From positions 186,001 to 250,000 of the forward strand of contig NZ_VWPH01000004.1 of assembly GCF_008630535.1 (NCBI RefSeq): a DNA stretch of 64,000 bases, given 5' to 3'. This document shows positions 25,080 through 34,558 of this stretch, piece after piece; positions within the stretch are counted from its first letter, which is position 1, and every line of letters begins with the position of its first letter. Position numbers and translations under genes: made by a program. The DNA is from Saccharopolyspora hirsuta (GTDB lineage Bacteria > Actinomycetota > Actinomycetes > Mycobacteriales > Pseudonocardiaceae). The notes beneath the pieces are model-generated. The model made no database searches. It was not told the origin of the DNA and was given only the letters and a program-made list of their open reading frames with translations.

Positions 25080-25503
25080 GCCGGAGCTCGGGGGTTCAGG
25101 CGCCTGCGACGACGTCGGCCGAGATGACGCCCGTGGAGCGGAGGACGCGTGCCGTCCTCCGCGTGCCCCAGGGACCGCGGTCCGAGACCTTGGTGACCGC
25201 GACCGGGTACGTTCGTCCACCCCTGGCGGGCGCCGGTGCGCATTCGTCACGGGACACGACGTGTTCAGGCACGATCTCCACCTCGAAAACAGCGCGAGCA
25301 GCTGGGCACGGAAAAGCGGGATGCCGATGCGCAACAATTGTGGCGCATGGGGTTCGGATTGTTCTCACCGGGTCTCACGACCGCGTGACACGCAGGTCAG
25401 CGACACCGCGAAATTGATCTCCATTCCGATCCGCACCGCCGAGTCGCAATGCCGATCAGCTGCGAAGACGATTCCGGCAATGATCATCCGCAGGAGATCG
25501 AAT
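25080..25503. other. Non-coding stretch, nothing recognised
   Basis: About 420 bp between the AlbA_2 remnant and the PucR gene. A 90-codon minus-strand ORF (25096-25368) matches no family I know. GC content drops toward 25,300-25,500, suggesting decayed or foreign DNA. Confidence 0.4.
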
Positions 25504-26730
25504 TCAGGTTTCGCGGCCGGGCGGGGTGCGGGCGATGAGGGCTGCTCGCAGGTGCGTCGCGTCGGTGGGGTCCGCCGGGTTGAGGCCGGTGAGCTCGGCG
25601 ACCTTGCGCATCCGGTAGTCGACGGTGTTCGGGTGGACGTGCAGGCGGCGGGCGGTGCGGCGGCGGTTCAGGCCGTTGCCGAGGTGGGTGCGCAGGGTTT
25701 CCAGCAGGTCGGGCTCGTCCTCGATCGCGCGGAGCTTTCCCACCAACACGTCGCGGGCCGGGCCGGGGCGGGTGAGCTGGTAGTCCAGCGCGAGGTCGTC
25801 GAGCGTGTACACGCCCGGCGGGCGCCCGGCCACCGCGATCCGGCGCAGTTCGTGCGCGGTGCGCGCGGCCTCCGGGATCTCGGCGACGGGCGCCGAAACC
25901 ACCCCCACCGTCACGTCCGCGCCCGCCGCCGCTCCCGAGGCCAGGACCAGGTCGTGGATGCGCAGATCCGGGTCGCGGGCCAGCAGCACCACCCCGCCGT
26001 ACCCGTTGAGCCGCGCCAGCAGCGGTTGCGGTGACCGGCGTTCCAGCTCCGCGCGGAACCGGCGGAGCTTGCGCCACCGGACCACGTCGGCGTTGGTGCC
26101 CGGGGCGGACTCGTCCGGGTGCGCGGCGATCTCCATGTCGAGCACCGCGTAGCCGTCGGCCGGGCGGATGCCCAGCCGGGCCGCCGCGTCGACCGGGTCG
26201 CTCCCGGTCAGCAGCGCCGACAGCAGGTCCTGCTTCGCCGCGTGCTCGTCGGCCAGGAAGACGTCCCGCTCCTGGAAGTACGCGGAGGAGACCACCGAGG
26301 TGATCTCGCGCAGGTAGCGGAGCACGAGCTCCACGACCCCGATCAAGGTGTCCACGTCCTCGGGTCGCGCCTGCCCGCTGAAGTGCTCCCACGCCACCCG
26401 CACCCCCACGTTGTGCGCGTTGAGCACCGCCTCGATCGGCACGCCCTCCTCGGCCCGGTGCAGGACGTCCTCGCGCAGGTCTGCCAACGACTTCGGGTCG
26501 GGACCGCCGCCGTGGCGCAGCATCCGCACCACCATCGCCATGCCCCGCTCGATGATCCGGGTGATGTCGCCGCGCAGTTCCTCCTCGGGCAGCTCGGCGT
26601 ACGCGGGCAGCTCGGCGACCACCCGGTCGAGCACCGCGGGCACCAGCTCGGGTGCGGCGGCGGCCAGCACTCGGTCGAGCGGCTCGCCGCGCCAGCGCAG
26701 CTCGCGCGGGACCGCGTTGGGTTCGATCAC
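25504..26730 (-). CDS. PucR/CdaR-type helix-turn-helix transcriptional regulator
   Basis: A 408-residue regulator. The N-terminal and middle parts are helical and GGDEF-like (PucR/RsbT co-antagonist type regions). The C-terminus has the PucR_4 HTH: LETLRTHLGNGLNRRRTA, then RRLHVHPNTVDYRMRKV. Such regulators control catabolic or secondary-metabolism genes. It is divergent from the Tat flavoprotein gene across 134 bp and may control it. Confidence 0.87.
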   Translation of the reverse strand: MIEPNAVPRELRWRGEPLDRVLAAAAPELVPAVLDRVVAELPAYAELPEEELRGDITRIIERGMAMVVRMLRHGGGPDPKSLADLREDVLHRAEEGVPIEAVLNAHNVGVRVAWEHFSGQARPEDVDTLIGVVELVLRYLREITSVVSSAYFQERDVFLADEHAAKQDLLSALLTGSDPVDAAARLGIRPADGYAVLDMEIAAHPDESAPGTNADVVRWRKLRRFRAELERRSPQPLLARLNGYGGVVLLARDPDLRIHDLVLASGAAAGADVTVGVVSAPVAEIPEAARTAHELRRIAVAGRPPGVYTLDDLALDYQLTRPGPARDVLVGKLRAIEDEPDLLETLRTHLGNGLNRRRTARRLHVHPNTVDYRMRKVAELTGLNPADPTDATHLRAALIARTPPGRET

Positions 26731-26864
26731 AACGATGACCTCCCAAGACTGGAGAACTCACCACCACCACTGCCCCCGCAGAGGGTTCAGCATGGTAACC
26801 AGCGCCTTACCCGCAGGTAACTTGCGGTCGGGCGCGCGGGACGAGCTCGGCGACAGGGGAATTC

Positions 26865-28655
26865 ATGGACTCTCGTGGGAACGGCCGGATCAGCCGACGA
26901 TCGGTGCTCATCACCGGAGGTGCGGCCGCGGTCAGCGCGGCCCTGCCCGCAGGCGCGGCCTACGCCGCGCCGACCACCTCCGGTGCCGACGCCGACGCGA
27001 TCGTCGTGGGCGGCGGTCTGGCGGGACTGGTGGCCACCGCGGAGCTGGCGGCCGCGGGCCGCAAAGTCCTGCTCCTGGACCAGGAACCGGAGGCCAGCCT
27101 CGGCGGTCAGGCGTTCTGGTCGCTCGGCGGGCTGTTCTTCATCGACTCCGAGGAGCAGCGGCTGGCGGGGATCAGCGACTCGCTGGAGCTGGCCCGCGCG
27201 GACTGGTTCGGCAACGCCGGTTTCGACCGCGGCCCCGAGGACCCGCTGGGCGAGGACTACTGGGCCGCCCGCTGGGCCGAGGCCTACCTGGAGTTCGCCG
27301 CCGAGGAGAAGCGGGCCTGGCTGCACGGGATGGGCGTGCGGTGGGTGCCGATCGTCGGCTGGGCCGAGCGCGGCGGCCAGCTCGCGGACGGGCCCGGCAA
27401 CTCGGTCCCCCGCTTCCACCTCACGCTCGGCACCGGCCCCGGGGTGGTGGAGCCGTTCGAGAAGAAGGTGCGCGAGGCCGCCGAGAAGGGCCTGGTCTCG
27501 TTCCGGTTCCGGCACCAGGTCGACGAGCTCACCGTCACCAACGGCGCCGTCGACGGGGTGCGCGGCGGTGTCCTGGAACCCAGCGACGCCCCGCGCGGAA
27601 CCCCGAGTTCCCGCACCAGGATCGGGGATTTCGAGCTGCACGCGCCGGTGGTGATCGTGACCTCCGGCGGGATCGGCGGAAACCAGGACCTCGTCCGGCA
27701 GAACTGGCCGGACCGGCTGGGCGCACCGCCGAAGCGCATGGTGACCGGTGTTCCGGCGCACGTGGACGGCCGGATGCTGGCGATCAGCGAGCGCGCCGGT
27801 GCCCGGCTGGTGAACCGCGACCGGATGTGGCACTACACGGAGGGCCTGGTCAACCACAGCCCGATCTGGCCCGAGCACGGGATCCGGGTGCTGGCCGCGC
27901 CGTCCTCGCTGTGGTTCGACGCCCGCGGCCGCCGGTTCCCGAACCCCGGCATCCCGAGCTACGACACCCTGGGAACGCTGCAGCTGATCAAGGACACCGG
28001 CTACGACCACTCGTGGTTCGTGCTGAACCAGCGGATCATCGACAAGGAGTTCGTGCTCTCCGGTTCCGAGCAGAACCCGGAGCTGACCCGCAAGGACCTG
28101 GCCGGGTACCTGGCGAGCCGGTTGCTGAACTCGACCCCGCCGCCGGTCAAGGCGTTCCTGGACCGCGGCGAGGACTTCGTCGTGGCGAAGACCGTGCCGG
28201 AGCTGGTGGCCGGGATGAACCGGCTGGTCGGGTCGGACCTGGTGGACGCCGCCGACCTGGAGCGCCAGATCACCGCGCGGGACCGCCAGGTGGACAACAA
28301 CTTCACCAAGGACGACCAGATCATGGGCATCCGCAACTCGCTGGCCTACTCCGGCGACCTCCTGGCCCGCACCACGCCCCTGCACAAGATCCTCGACCCG
28401 GCGGCCGGACCGCTCATCGCCATCAGGATGAACATCCTGACCCGCAAGACCCTCGGCGGCCTCCAGACCGACCTCTCCGGCCGCGTCCTGGACGAACGAG
28501 CGGCCCCCATTCCCGGCCTGTACGCGGCGGGCGAGGTGTCGGGCTTCGGCGGCGGCGGGGTCCACGGCTACCGAGCCCTGGAGGGCACCTTCCTCGGCGG
28601 CTGCCTCTTCTCGGGCCGCCAAGCAGGCCGAGCCGCCGCAGCAGCGACGGCCTGA
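26865..28655 (+). CDS. Tat-exported FAD-dependent dehydrogenase (fumarate-reductase/KstD-like)
   Basis: A 596-residue flavoprotein with a twin-arginine signal (GRISRRSVLITGGAAAVSAA, AYA cleavage). The Rossmann motif is IVVGGGLAGLVATAEL, and LLLDQEPEASLGGQAFWS follows. The C-terminal FAD segment is PGLYAAGEVSGFGGGGVHG. Overall it matches the FAD-binding dehydrogenases related to 3-ketosteroid delta-1-dehydrogenase and fumarate reductase. The substrate is unknown. It is convergent with the histidine kinase gene, with only 2 nt between stops. Confidence 0.88.
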   Translation: MDSRGNGRISRRSVLITGGAAAVSAALPAGAAYAAPTTSGADADAIVVGGGLAGLVATAELAAAGRKVLLLDQEPEASLGGQAFWSLGGLFFIDSEEQRLAGISDSLELARADWFGNAGFDRGPEDPLGEDYWAARWAEAYLEFAAEEKRAWLHGMGVRWVPIVGWAERGGQLADGPGNSVPRFHLTLGTGPGVVEPFEKKVREAAEKGLVSFRFRHQVDELTVTNGAVDGVRGGVLEPSDAPRGTPSSRTRIGDFELHAPVVIVTSGGIGGNQDLVRQNWPDRLGAPPKRMVTGVPAHVDGRMLAISERAGARLVNRDRMWHYTEGLVNHSPIWPEHGIRVLAAPSSLWFDARGRRFPNPGIPSYDTLGTLQLIKDTGYDHSWFVLNQRIIDKEFVLSGSEQNPELTRKDLAGYLASRLLNSTPPPVKAFLDRGEDFVVAKTVPELVAGMNRLVGSDLVDAADLERQITARDRQVDNNFTKDDQIMGIRNSLAYSGDLLARTTPLHKILDPAAGPLIAIRMNILTRKTLGGLQTDLSGRVLDERAAPIPGLYAAGEVSGFGGGGVHGYRALEGTFLGGCLFSGRQAGRAAAAATA

Positions 28656-28657
28656 CG

Positions 28658-30274
28658 CTACCCACCGCTGCGGACCGGGAGTTCGTCCTTGCTCACCAGG
28701 CGCTCGTCGGCGAAGCAGAGCCGGTACACCGACTGCGGGGCGGGGACGATCACGTCGCTGGTGAGGTAGTAGGCGCAGTCCGATCCGGGCGGGTGCGGGG
28801 GCTCGGCGTCGATCTCCAGCGATCGCAGGTCGAACGCCGGGAGCACGGTCTCCACCGCTGGCCGGGGCGTCCCGACGACGAGCCGGTCGTACGCTTCCTC
28901 GCTCAGCACCGAGTTGTAGACCCACCCGGTGAAGAGGCCGAGCACCACCACGACGACCGCGGTGCTCACCCCCACCGGCAGCGCGAGGCCCTTGGCGATC
29001 CGCCACCGAATCCGCCGCTGCTCCGCGTCGAACCGGGCGGGTTCCGCGACCACCGGGCCTGGCGCGGTGCCCGGGTCGGTGTGCGGCAGCGTGGCGGTCA
29101 CCCGGAAACCGCCTTCGTGGGGACCGGCCTTCAGGGAGCCTCCGGCGATCCGGATCCGCTCCTCCAGCCCGATCAGGCCGCGCTTCCCCCGGATCGGGGC
29201 TGGAGTCGTGTCGGCAGGCGGACCGCTCACCACGTCCACGACGGTCTCGTCCGCGCCGTGCACCACCCGCACCGTGACCGGGGCGCCCGGCGCGTGCTTC
29301 GTCGCATTGGTCAGGGACTCCTGCACCGCGCGGTAGGCGGCGCGGTCGGCGATCCGGCGCAGCGGCACCGGTTCACCGACGCGTTCCAGGTGGACGTCCA
29401 CACCGGACTGCGCTGTCCGGTCGACCAGTTCCGCGATGGTCTCGTGCACCGGTTCGGTCGGCGCGGGAGGGGCACCTTCCTCCCGCAGCACGCCGACCAC
29501 GGTGTGCAGCTCCTCCGCCGCAGCCGTGACCGCGCCCCGGACCTCTCCGGCGAAGGTCCGCAGCTGCTCGTCCCCGGCCGGGTCCACCTCCGCCCTTCCG
29601 GCGCGCAGCGCGATCAGGCTCAGCGCGTGGCCGAGGGAATCGTGCATGTCCTGGGCGATGCGGGCCCGCTCCCGCAGCCGTTCCCGCTCGGACTCGATCG
29701 CCCGCTCCCGCTCCAGCTGCCTCGCGCGCTCCCAACCAGCCGCCATGAGTTCGGCGTTGAGCCGCCGGTAACGACCGGTCAGCCAGGGCAGGACGCCGAG
29801 CAGCACCAGTACCCCCAGCAGGTACAGCGCGTGCACCAGGTTGCTCGCCACCCGGGGGAGCGGGCTGTCCAGCAGGTACCCGAGCGCGACGACCGCCAGC
29901 AGCCCGGCGGCCACGGCCACCGCGAAGGCCGCCATCGGGCGCCGGACGTCCTCGACCACCCGGCCCGCCACGTGCCCGGCGACGACCAGCGCCAGCAGGT
30001 ACGACAGCAGGACCGGTGGTCCCAGCGTCGTCCCGTGGAGCTGCCCGAGCGCCAGCGCGACGACCACCAGCCAGGAGAGCAGCGGTTGGGTGCGCATCGC
30101 CGCACCGGCCGCGACCAGCAGGGCGGCCCCGCCCAGCACCAGCCACCACGGGGCACCGCCGGTCTCCTGCGTGGTGCGCTCGGCCAGCACCAGCGCGGCC
30201 AATCCCAGCCACAGCGCGAAGTTCCCGCGCGTCTGGTCCGCGACGATTCGGGACAACCACCGCGGTCCGCTCAC
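28658..30274 (-). CDS. NarL-type sensor histidine kinase (HisKA_3)
   Basis: A 538-residue kinase. Several N-terminal helices (residues about 15-170) precede the HisKA_3 phospho-acceptor box RIAQDMHDSLGHALSLIALR. An HATPase domain follows with VQESLTNATKHAPGAPV and GLIGLEERIRIAGG. After the kinase core comes an unusual extra membrane helix (GVSTAVVVVVLGLFTGWVY) and a 75-residue extracytoplasmic tail with two cysteines (DCAYYLT, YRLCFADE). The GTG start at 30274 is supported by GGGAGG. It is divergent from its response regulator across 54 bp. Confidence 0.88.
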   Translation of the reverse strand: MSGPRWLSRIVADQTRGNFALWLGLAALVLAERTTQETGGAPWWLVLGGAALLVAAGAAMRTQPLLSWLVVVALALGQLHGTTLGPPVLLSYLLALVVAGHVAGRVVEDVRRPMAAFAVAVAAGLLAVVALGYLLDSPLPRVASNLVHALYLLGVLVLLGVLPWLTGRYRRLNAELMAAGWERARQLERERAIESERERLRERARIAQDMHDSLGHALSLIALRAGRAEVDPAGDEQLRTFAGEVRGAVTAAAEELHTVVGVLREEGAPPAPTEPVHETIAELVDRTAQSGVDVHLERVGEPVPLRRIADRAAYRAVQESLTNATKHAPGAPVTVRVVHGADETVVDVVSGPPADTTPAPIRGKRGLIGLEERIRIAGGSLKAGPHEGGFRVTATLPHTDPGTAPGPVVAEPARFDAEQRRIRWRIAKGLALPVGVSTAVVVVVLGLFTGWVYNSVLSEEAYDRLVVGTPRPAVETVLPAFDLRSLEIDAEPPHPPGSDCAYYLTSDVIVPAPQSVYRLCFADERLVSKDELPVRSGG

Positions 30275-30328
30275 CGCGCCTCCCGCCGCGCGCCGATACC
30301 ATCGGTCGGGAGCCCCTGAGGAGCGCTG

Positions 30329-30988
30329 ATGATTCGAGTGGTGATCGCCGACGACGAGGCGATGGTGCGCACCGGGATCAGGGGAATCCTGGAGACCGAC
30401 CCCGAGATCGAGGTCGTCGCCGAGGCGGCGGACGGCCGCGGGGCGATCGACCTGGTGGCCCGCCACCGACCGGACGTCGCCGTCGTGGACGTCCGGATGC
30501 CCGGGCTGGACGGCCTGGATGCGGCCGAGGCCATCTGCCGGTCCACGGAGGACACCGCGGTCCTCATGCTCACCACTTTCTCCGAGGACTCCTACATCGC
30601 CCGCGCGCTGCGCGCCGGCGCCAGCGGTTTCCTGCTGAAGTCCGGCGACCCCCGCGAACTGCTCGCGGGGGTCCGCGCGGCGTCCGAGGGAGCCGCCTAC
30701 CTCTCGCCCAAGGTAACCGCCCGGGTGATCAGCGACTTCGGCGGCGACCGGGTGCTCCGCGCCGAACGGGCCCGGGCGGCGGTCGCCGAGCTGAGCCCCC
30801 GGGAGCGCCAGGTCCTCGCCCTGCTCGGCGCGGGACGGTCCAACCTGGAGATCGCCCGCGAGCTGTTCCTGGTCGAGGGCACGATCAAGAGCTACGTGAG
30901 CGCGATCCTCAACCGCCTCGACGTGCGCAACCGGGTCCAGGCCGCGATCCTCGCCTACGAAGCGGGCCTGGTCGACGAGCTGCGCTGA
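30329..30988 (+). CDS. NarL/LuxR-family response regulator
   Basis: A 219-residue regulator. The receiver has ADDEAMVRTG, phospho-acceptor VAVVDVRMPGLDG and the conserved lysine in LLKSGDP. A LuxR-type HTH (LSPRERQVLALLGAGRSNLEIA) lies near residue 155. AGGAG precedes the ATG. It pairs with the divergent histidine kinase at 28,658-30,274. Confidence 0.93.
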   Translation: MIRVVIADDEAMVRTGIRGILETDPEIEVVAEAADGRGAIDLVARHRPDVAVVDVRMPGLDGLDAAEAICRSTEDTAVLMLTTFSEDSYIARALRAGASGFLLKSGDPRELLAGVRAASEGAAYLSPKVTARVISDFGGDRVLRAERARAAVAELSPRERQVLALLGAGRSNLEIARELFLVEGTIKSYVSAILNRLDVRNRVQAAILAYEAGLVDELR

Positions 30989-30995
30989 CGGCGGC

Positions 30996-31667
30996 TCAAC
31001 GCCGCGGTTCCCGCCGGATGCGGACGGTGGGCTGCTCCACGGTCCCCGGGGCCTGCGCTGCGACCAGCAGCGGTCCAACCACGCGGTGGCCCCGGAACCG
31101 GGTGACCAGCCGCGCGGCCCACGTGGTCAGGAGCCGCACGATCAGCCAGCACAGGACCGCACCGAAGAGCAGCCCGACCAGCACGTCGTGCGGGAAGTGC
31201 ACCCCGACGAAGACCCGGGAGAAAGCCATCAGCACGGCCATCGCGGCCACCCACGGCAGCAGCCGCCGCCAGGCCAGCACCAATCCCGCGGCTGCAGCCC
31301 CGGCGATGGTGGCGTGGTTGCTGGGGAAGGACCAGTCCCCCACCTCCGGGCAGGGCAGCACCGTCATCTCCTCCGCGAGCCCGCGGCACGGACGGTCCTG
31401 CCTGATCACCAGCTTCACCAGCTCGCTGGCCGCATAAGCAGCCGCAGTCGCGACAGGCCCCAGCAGCGACACCGCGACAGCACGGGCGTCCCCGGTGGCC
31501 CGAGCCCGCCACCACGCGAGCAACCACAGCACTCCCACCAGCAACAACCCGAACTTGCTGTAGAGCGCCAACAGGGACTGGACCGGACCGGGTGCGGCAT
31601 CGGCGAACCCGATGATGCCGTCGTAGAGAACGCTCCCCGATCCAGTCCCCTCGCCCACCTGCGCCAC
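30996..31667 (-). CDS. PAP2-family phosphatase
   Basis: A 223-residue membrane protein with the three phosphatase motifs: KLVIRQDRP, FPSNHATIAG (PSGH variant with N) and SRVFVGVHFPHDVL. It probably dephosphorylates undecaprenyl pyrophosphate or a phospholipid. It is convergent with the NarL-type regulator. Confidence 0.87.
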   Translation of the reverse strand: MAQVGEGTGSGSVLYDGIIGFADAAPGPVQSLLALYSKFGLLLVGVLWLLAWWRARATGDARAVAVSLLGPVATAAAYAASELVKLVIRQDRPCRGLAEEMTVLPCPEVGDWSFPSNHATIAGAAAAGLVLAWRRLLPWVAAMAVLMAFSRVFVGVHFPHDVLVGLLFGAVLCWLIVRLLTTWAARLVTRFRGHRVVGPLLVAAQAPGTVEQPTVRIRREPRR

Positions 31668-31759
31668 TCGGCACCTCCACCTCGCGTGATCCGAAAACCT
31701 CGTTCGATCACGACGCTAGGAGCGGCGCGCCCCTCACCACTGCGCACGAACGGCAGCGA

Positions 31760-31927
31760 TCAGCACCCCCGTTCGGCATCCCCCTCCCCCAACTTTCGTA
31801 AGATCCCCCAGCTCAAACCCGCCGTACCACCAGCGGTGACGACCGCAGTTCCGATTGGAACTGCGTCACCCGAGGCAACCCCCACCGCACAAAGTCCACC
31901 CCAGTACCACCACCGATCCCCGGGCAT
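31760..31927 (-). CDS. Possible 55-residue membrane peptide (uncertain)
   Basis: An ATG-started ORF 23 nt downstream of the lhgO stop encodes WWYWGGLCAVGVASGDAV and TAVVTAGGTAGLSWGILRKL, which could form one or two membrane segments. GGAG abuts the ATG. There is no family match I can name, so it may be chance. Confidence 0.25.
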   Translation of the reverse strand: MPGDRWWYWGGLCAVGVASGDAVPIGTAVVTAGGTAGLSWGILRKLGEGDAERGC

Positions 31928-31950
31928 CTCCGCACAGCGGAATCCCCCGG

Positions 31951-33174
31951 TCACCGACGCGGCACGAGCCCGTGCCGCTCGATCACGTTGCCGACGATGT
32001 GCTCGGCGATCGCCAGCGACGACGTGGCCCCCGGCGACGGTGCGTTGCGGAGGTGCGTGACCGGCCCGACGTGCTGGATCACGAAGTCGTCGACGAGCCG
32101 ACCACCGGCGTCGAGCGCCTGCGCCCGGATTCCGCGCGGCAGGCGCGCGTACCGGGCGTCCTCGATCGCGGGGACGTAGCGCGCCGCGTCCTTGATGAAC
32201 TTCTTCGCCGACAGGACGCCGCGCAGCTCTCGCCGCGCACCGGCCAGGTTCCCGGCCGCGAAGCGCCAGAACCCGGGATCCGCGGCGACTTCCAGCGCAT
32301 CGCGGACGTCGATGCCCAGCCCGCGGTAGATCTCGCGGGAGAAGGACAGGAAGGCGTTCGGGCCGACCGTCATCGCCCCGTCGACCCGCTTCGTGAGGTG
32401 CACCCCCAGGAACGGGTACTTCGGGTCGGGCACCGGGTAGACGAGTCCGCGCGTGATGTCGCGGAACCGCGGTTCGAGGATCAGGTACTGCCCGAAGAAC
32501 GGCACGATCGACGGGGACCTGGCGGCCCCGGAGCGCCGCGCGAGCCGGTCGGACTGCAGTCCGGCGCACGCGATCACGTTGTCGAACCGCTCGTCGCCCC
32601 GGCTGGTGCGAACGCGCACCCTCCCGCCGGATTCCGCGTCGACGCCGAGCACTTCGACGCCCAGCCGCACGTCCACCCCGGCGCGCCGGGCGTCCTCGAC
32701 GAGTGCGCGCGTGACCGCGGCGTAGTCGATGATCGCGGTCTCCGGCGAGTGCAGGGCGGCGATGCCGCGCGCTTCCGGCTCCAGCTCCCGGAGTTCGCCG
32801 CCGCTGATGAGCCGGACGCCTGGAACTCCGTTCCGCGTCGCGCGGTCGTAGATCGCTTCGAGCCGCCCGCGCTCGACCTCGTCGAGCGCGACGACCACCT
32901 TGCCGCAGCGCTCGTACGGGATGTCCCGCTCGGCCGCGTAATCCCGCATCAGCTGCACGCCGCGGCGGCAGAGGCGCGCCTTCAACCCACCGGGCTCGTA
33001 GTACAGCCCCGCGTGGACCACACCCGAGTTGTGCCCGGTCTGGTGCGCCGCGAGCTGGCGCTCCTTCTCGAAGAGCACGACCTCGGCGTCGGGGAGGCGC
33101 CGGTTCAGCTCCCGCACCACGGCGGCACCGATGATGCCGCCACCGACGACCGCGACCCGTCGCGTCTCAACCAT
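31951..33174 (-). CDS. lhgO: L-2-hydroxyglutarate oxidase
   Basis: A 407-residue FAD-dependent oxidase of the DAO superfamily. Landmarks are VAVVGGGIIGAAVVREL at the N-terminus, the LhgO segment GHNSGVVHAGLYYEPGGLKA, PFFGQYLILEP and the C-terminal FVIQHVGPVTHLRNAPSPGA. It oxidises L-2-hydroxyglutarate to 2-oxoglutarate. GGAGGAG precedes the ATG at 33174. It is divergent from a FadR-type regulator with a perfect 22-bp palindrome between them. Confidence 0.9.
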   Translation of the reverse strand: MVETRRVAVVGGGIIGAAVVRELNRRLPDAEVVLFEKERQLAAHQTGHNSGVVHAGLYYEPGGLKARLCRRGVQLMRDYAAERDIPYERCGKVVVALDEVERGRLEAIYDRATRNGVPGVRLISGGELRELEPEARGIAALHSPETAIIDYAAVTRALVEDARRAGVDVRLGVEVLGVDAESGGRVRVRTSRGDERFDNVIACAGLQSDRLARRSGAARSPSIVPFFGQYLILEPRFRDITRGLVYPVPDPKYPFLGVHLTKRVDGAMTVGPNAFLSFSREIYRGLGIDVRDALEVAADPGFWRFAAGNLAGARRELRGVLSAKKFIKDAARYVPAIEDARYARLPRGIRAQALDAGGRLVDDFVIQHVGPVTHLRNAPSPGATSSLAIAEHIVGNVIERHGLVPRR

Positions 33175-33197
33175 TCGACTCCTCCGTTGTTCGCCGG

Positions 33198-33219
33198 GCG
33201 TCCCAGCGCGCTGGGACGC
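33198..33219. promoter_or_regulatory. 22-bp perfect palindrome, likely FadR-type operator
   Basis: Half site GCGTCCCAGCG repeated in inverse orientation without gap. It lies in the 55-bp divergent region between lhgO (start 33174) and the GntR gene (start 33230), well placed to control both. Confidence 0.7.
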
Positions 33220-33229
33220 GTCCGGCAGA

Positions 33230-33952
33230 ATGGGCCAGGTGAAAGCCCTCGACGTCACCACCGTGACCGGTCGTGTCCTCGACCAGCTCCGGGCGGCGAT
33301 CCTGAGCGGCGAGCTCGAACCCGGCCAGCTGTACAGCGCCGCAGCGCTGGGCGAGCAGCTCGGGGTGTCGAGAACGCCGATCCGCGAGGCGTCGCACGAG
33401 CTGGCCCGGCTCGGCCTCGTCGAGATCGAGCGCAACCGCGGCATCCGCATCGTCGCGACGTCCGTCGAAACACTCCTGCAGGGCTTCGAGGTCCGGCTCA
33501 TGCTCGAAGTCCCCCTGGCCCGCCGCGCCGCGCGGCTCGCCCAGGACGACCCCGCCGCCCGCCAGCGCCTCACCGAGGTGCACGACCGGTTCCGCGAAGC
33601 GGCGACGGCCGACGACGCCGAGCTGACGCTGCGGACCGACCGCGACTTCCACACCGTCCTGCTCGAGCTGAGCGGCAACGACCGCGCCACCAGCGTGCTG
33701 CGCGAGCAGCGAAACATGGTCCTGCAGAGCGGTGTCGGCACCGTCCCGACGTCCCGCACGCCCGTCGAGTGCTTCGAGGACCACGCCGACATCTACGAAG
33801 CGTTCATGGCCGGGGACGAGGCGGGCATCGGCGCGGCGATGAGCCGCCACATCATCAACACGGCGACGCTGCTCATCGACCAGGAGTCCCGCCGCCGATC
33901 CGACTTCCACGACCACGGCGTCGCCGACCGCCTGCGCGCGCTGCTCGGCTGA
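33230..33952 (+). CDS. GntR-family regulator (FadR/FCD type)
   Basis: A 240-residue regulator. The winged HTH (residues about 10-75) contains LSGELEPGQLYSAAALGEQL and VSRTPIREASHELARLGLVE. The helical FCD ligand domain includes FEVRLMLEVPLARRAA, RDFHTVLLELSGN and MSRHIINTATLL with metal-ligand histidines. It probably senses a hydroxy acid and represses lhgO. No Shine-Dalgarno is seen; a GTG at 33239 is an alternative start. Confidence 0.9.
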   Translation: MGQVKALDVTTVTGRVLDQLRAAILSGELEPGQLYSAAALGEQLGVSRTPIREASHELARLGLVEIERNRGIRIVATSVETLLQGFEVRLMLEVPLARRAARLAQDDPAARQRLTEVHDRFREAATADDAELTLRTDRDFHTVLLELSGNDRATSVLREQRNMVLQSGVGTVPTSRTPVECFEDHADIYEAFMAGDEAGIGAAMSRHIINTATLLIDQESRRRSDFHDHGVADRLRALLG

Positions 33953-34122
33953 GCGAGCGGGGTCGAGCTGCTCCGTCGTCACCCGGTCAATCTAGGGCGA
34001 GTAGCATGCAACATGCAACAGTGCTTCCGCAGGCTGGCCACCTGGGCCGACAGCGGCCCCGCTGATCGCGGAGCGGGCCGGTCGCCGGACCTCCCGGACG
34101 AGCCGTGCCATCATGTAGTGCT

Positions 34123-34488
34123 GTGGAATCCACCCGTGTCGACCGCTGGCTGTGGGCCGTCCGACTGACCAAGACCCGACCGGACGCCGCCGCGGCCTGC
34201 CGCGGCGGGCACGTGCGCGTCAACGACCGCCCGGCCAAACCGGCGACCACGGTCTCCCCCGGCGACGAGGTGCGAGCCCGAGTCGGCAACCGAACCCGAA
34301 CCGTCGAAGTGGTCCGGGTGATCCAACGCCGAGTCGGCGCAGCAGACGCGGCCACCTGCTACATCGACCGGACCCCGACCCCACCCCCGGAAGCAGCGAC
34401 CCCGGTGGCCCGCCGAGAACGAGGAGCAGGCCGCCCCACCAAACGAGACCGCCGAATGATCGACAAGTTCCGCTCCAGCGGCCGCTGA
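34123..34488 (+). CDS. S4-domain RNA-binding protein (Hsp15-like)
   Basis: A 121-residue basic protein. The S4 domain is STRVDRWLWAVRLTKTRPDA then CRGGHVRVNDRPAKPATTV. The C-terminal tail is lysine/arginine rich (RRERGAGRPTKRDRR). Hsp15-like proteins bind stalled 50S subunits or other RNA. A GTG at 34123 gives the usual N-terminus (ESTRVDRWLW) and is preferred over an in-frame GTG 18 nt upstream. Confidence 0.85.
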   Translation: MESTRVDRWLWAVRLTKTRPDAAAACRGGHVRVNDRPAKPATTVSPGDEVRARVGNRTRTVEVVRVIQRRVGAADAATCYIDRTPTPPPEAATPVARRERGAGRPTKRDRRMIDKFRSSGR

Positions 34489-34558
34489 CGGGCAGGCGGG
34501 GCATGTGGAGTCATTTTCCTCCTCCATCACTCCCGAATCACATCTCCGGCGCACACCG

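Noticed and set aside
26348..30319. Plus-strand ORF of 1323 codons
   Set aside because: GC-rich frame shadow across the PucR, flavoprotein and kinase genes; it lacks domain signatures and is arginine/proline rich.
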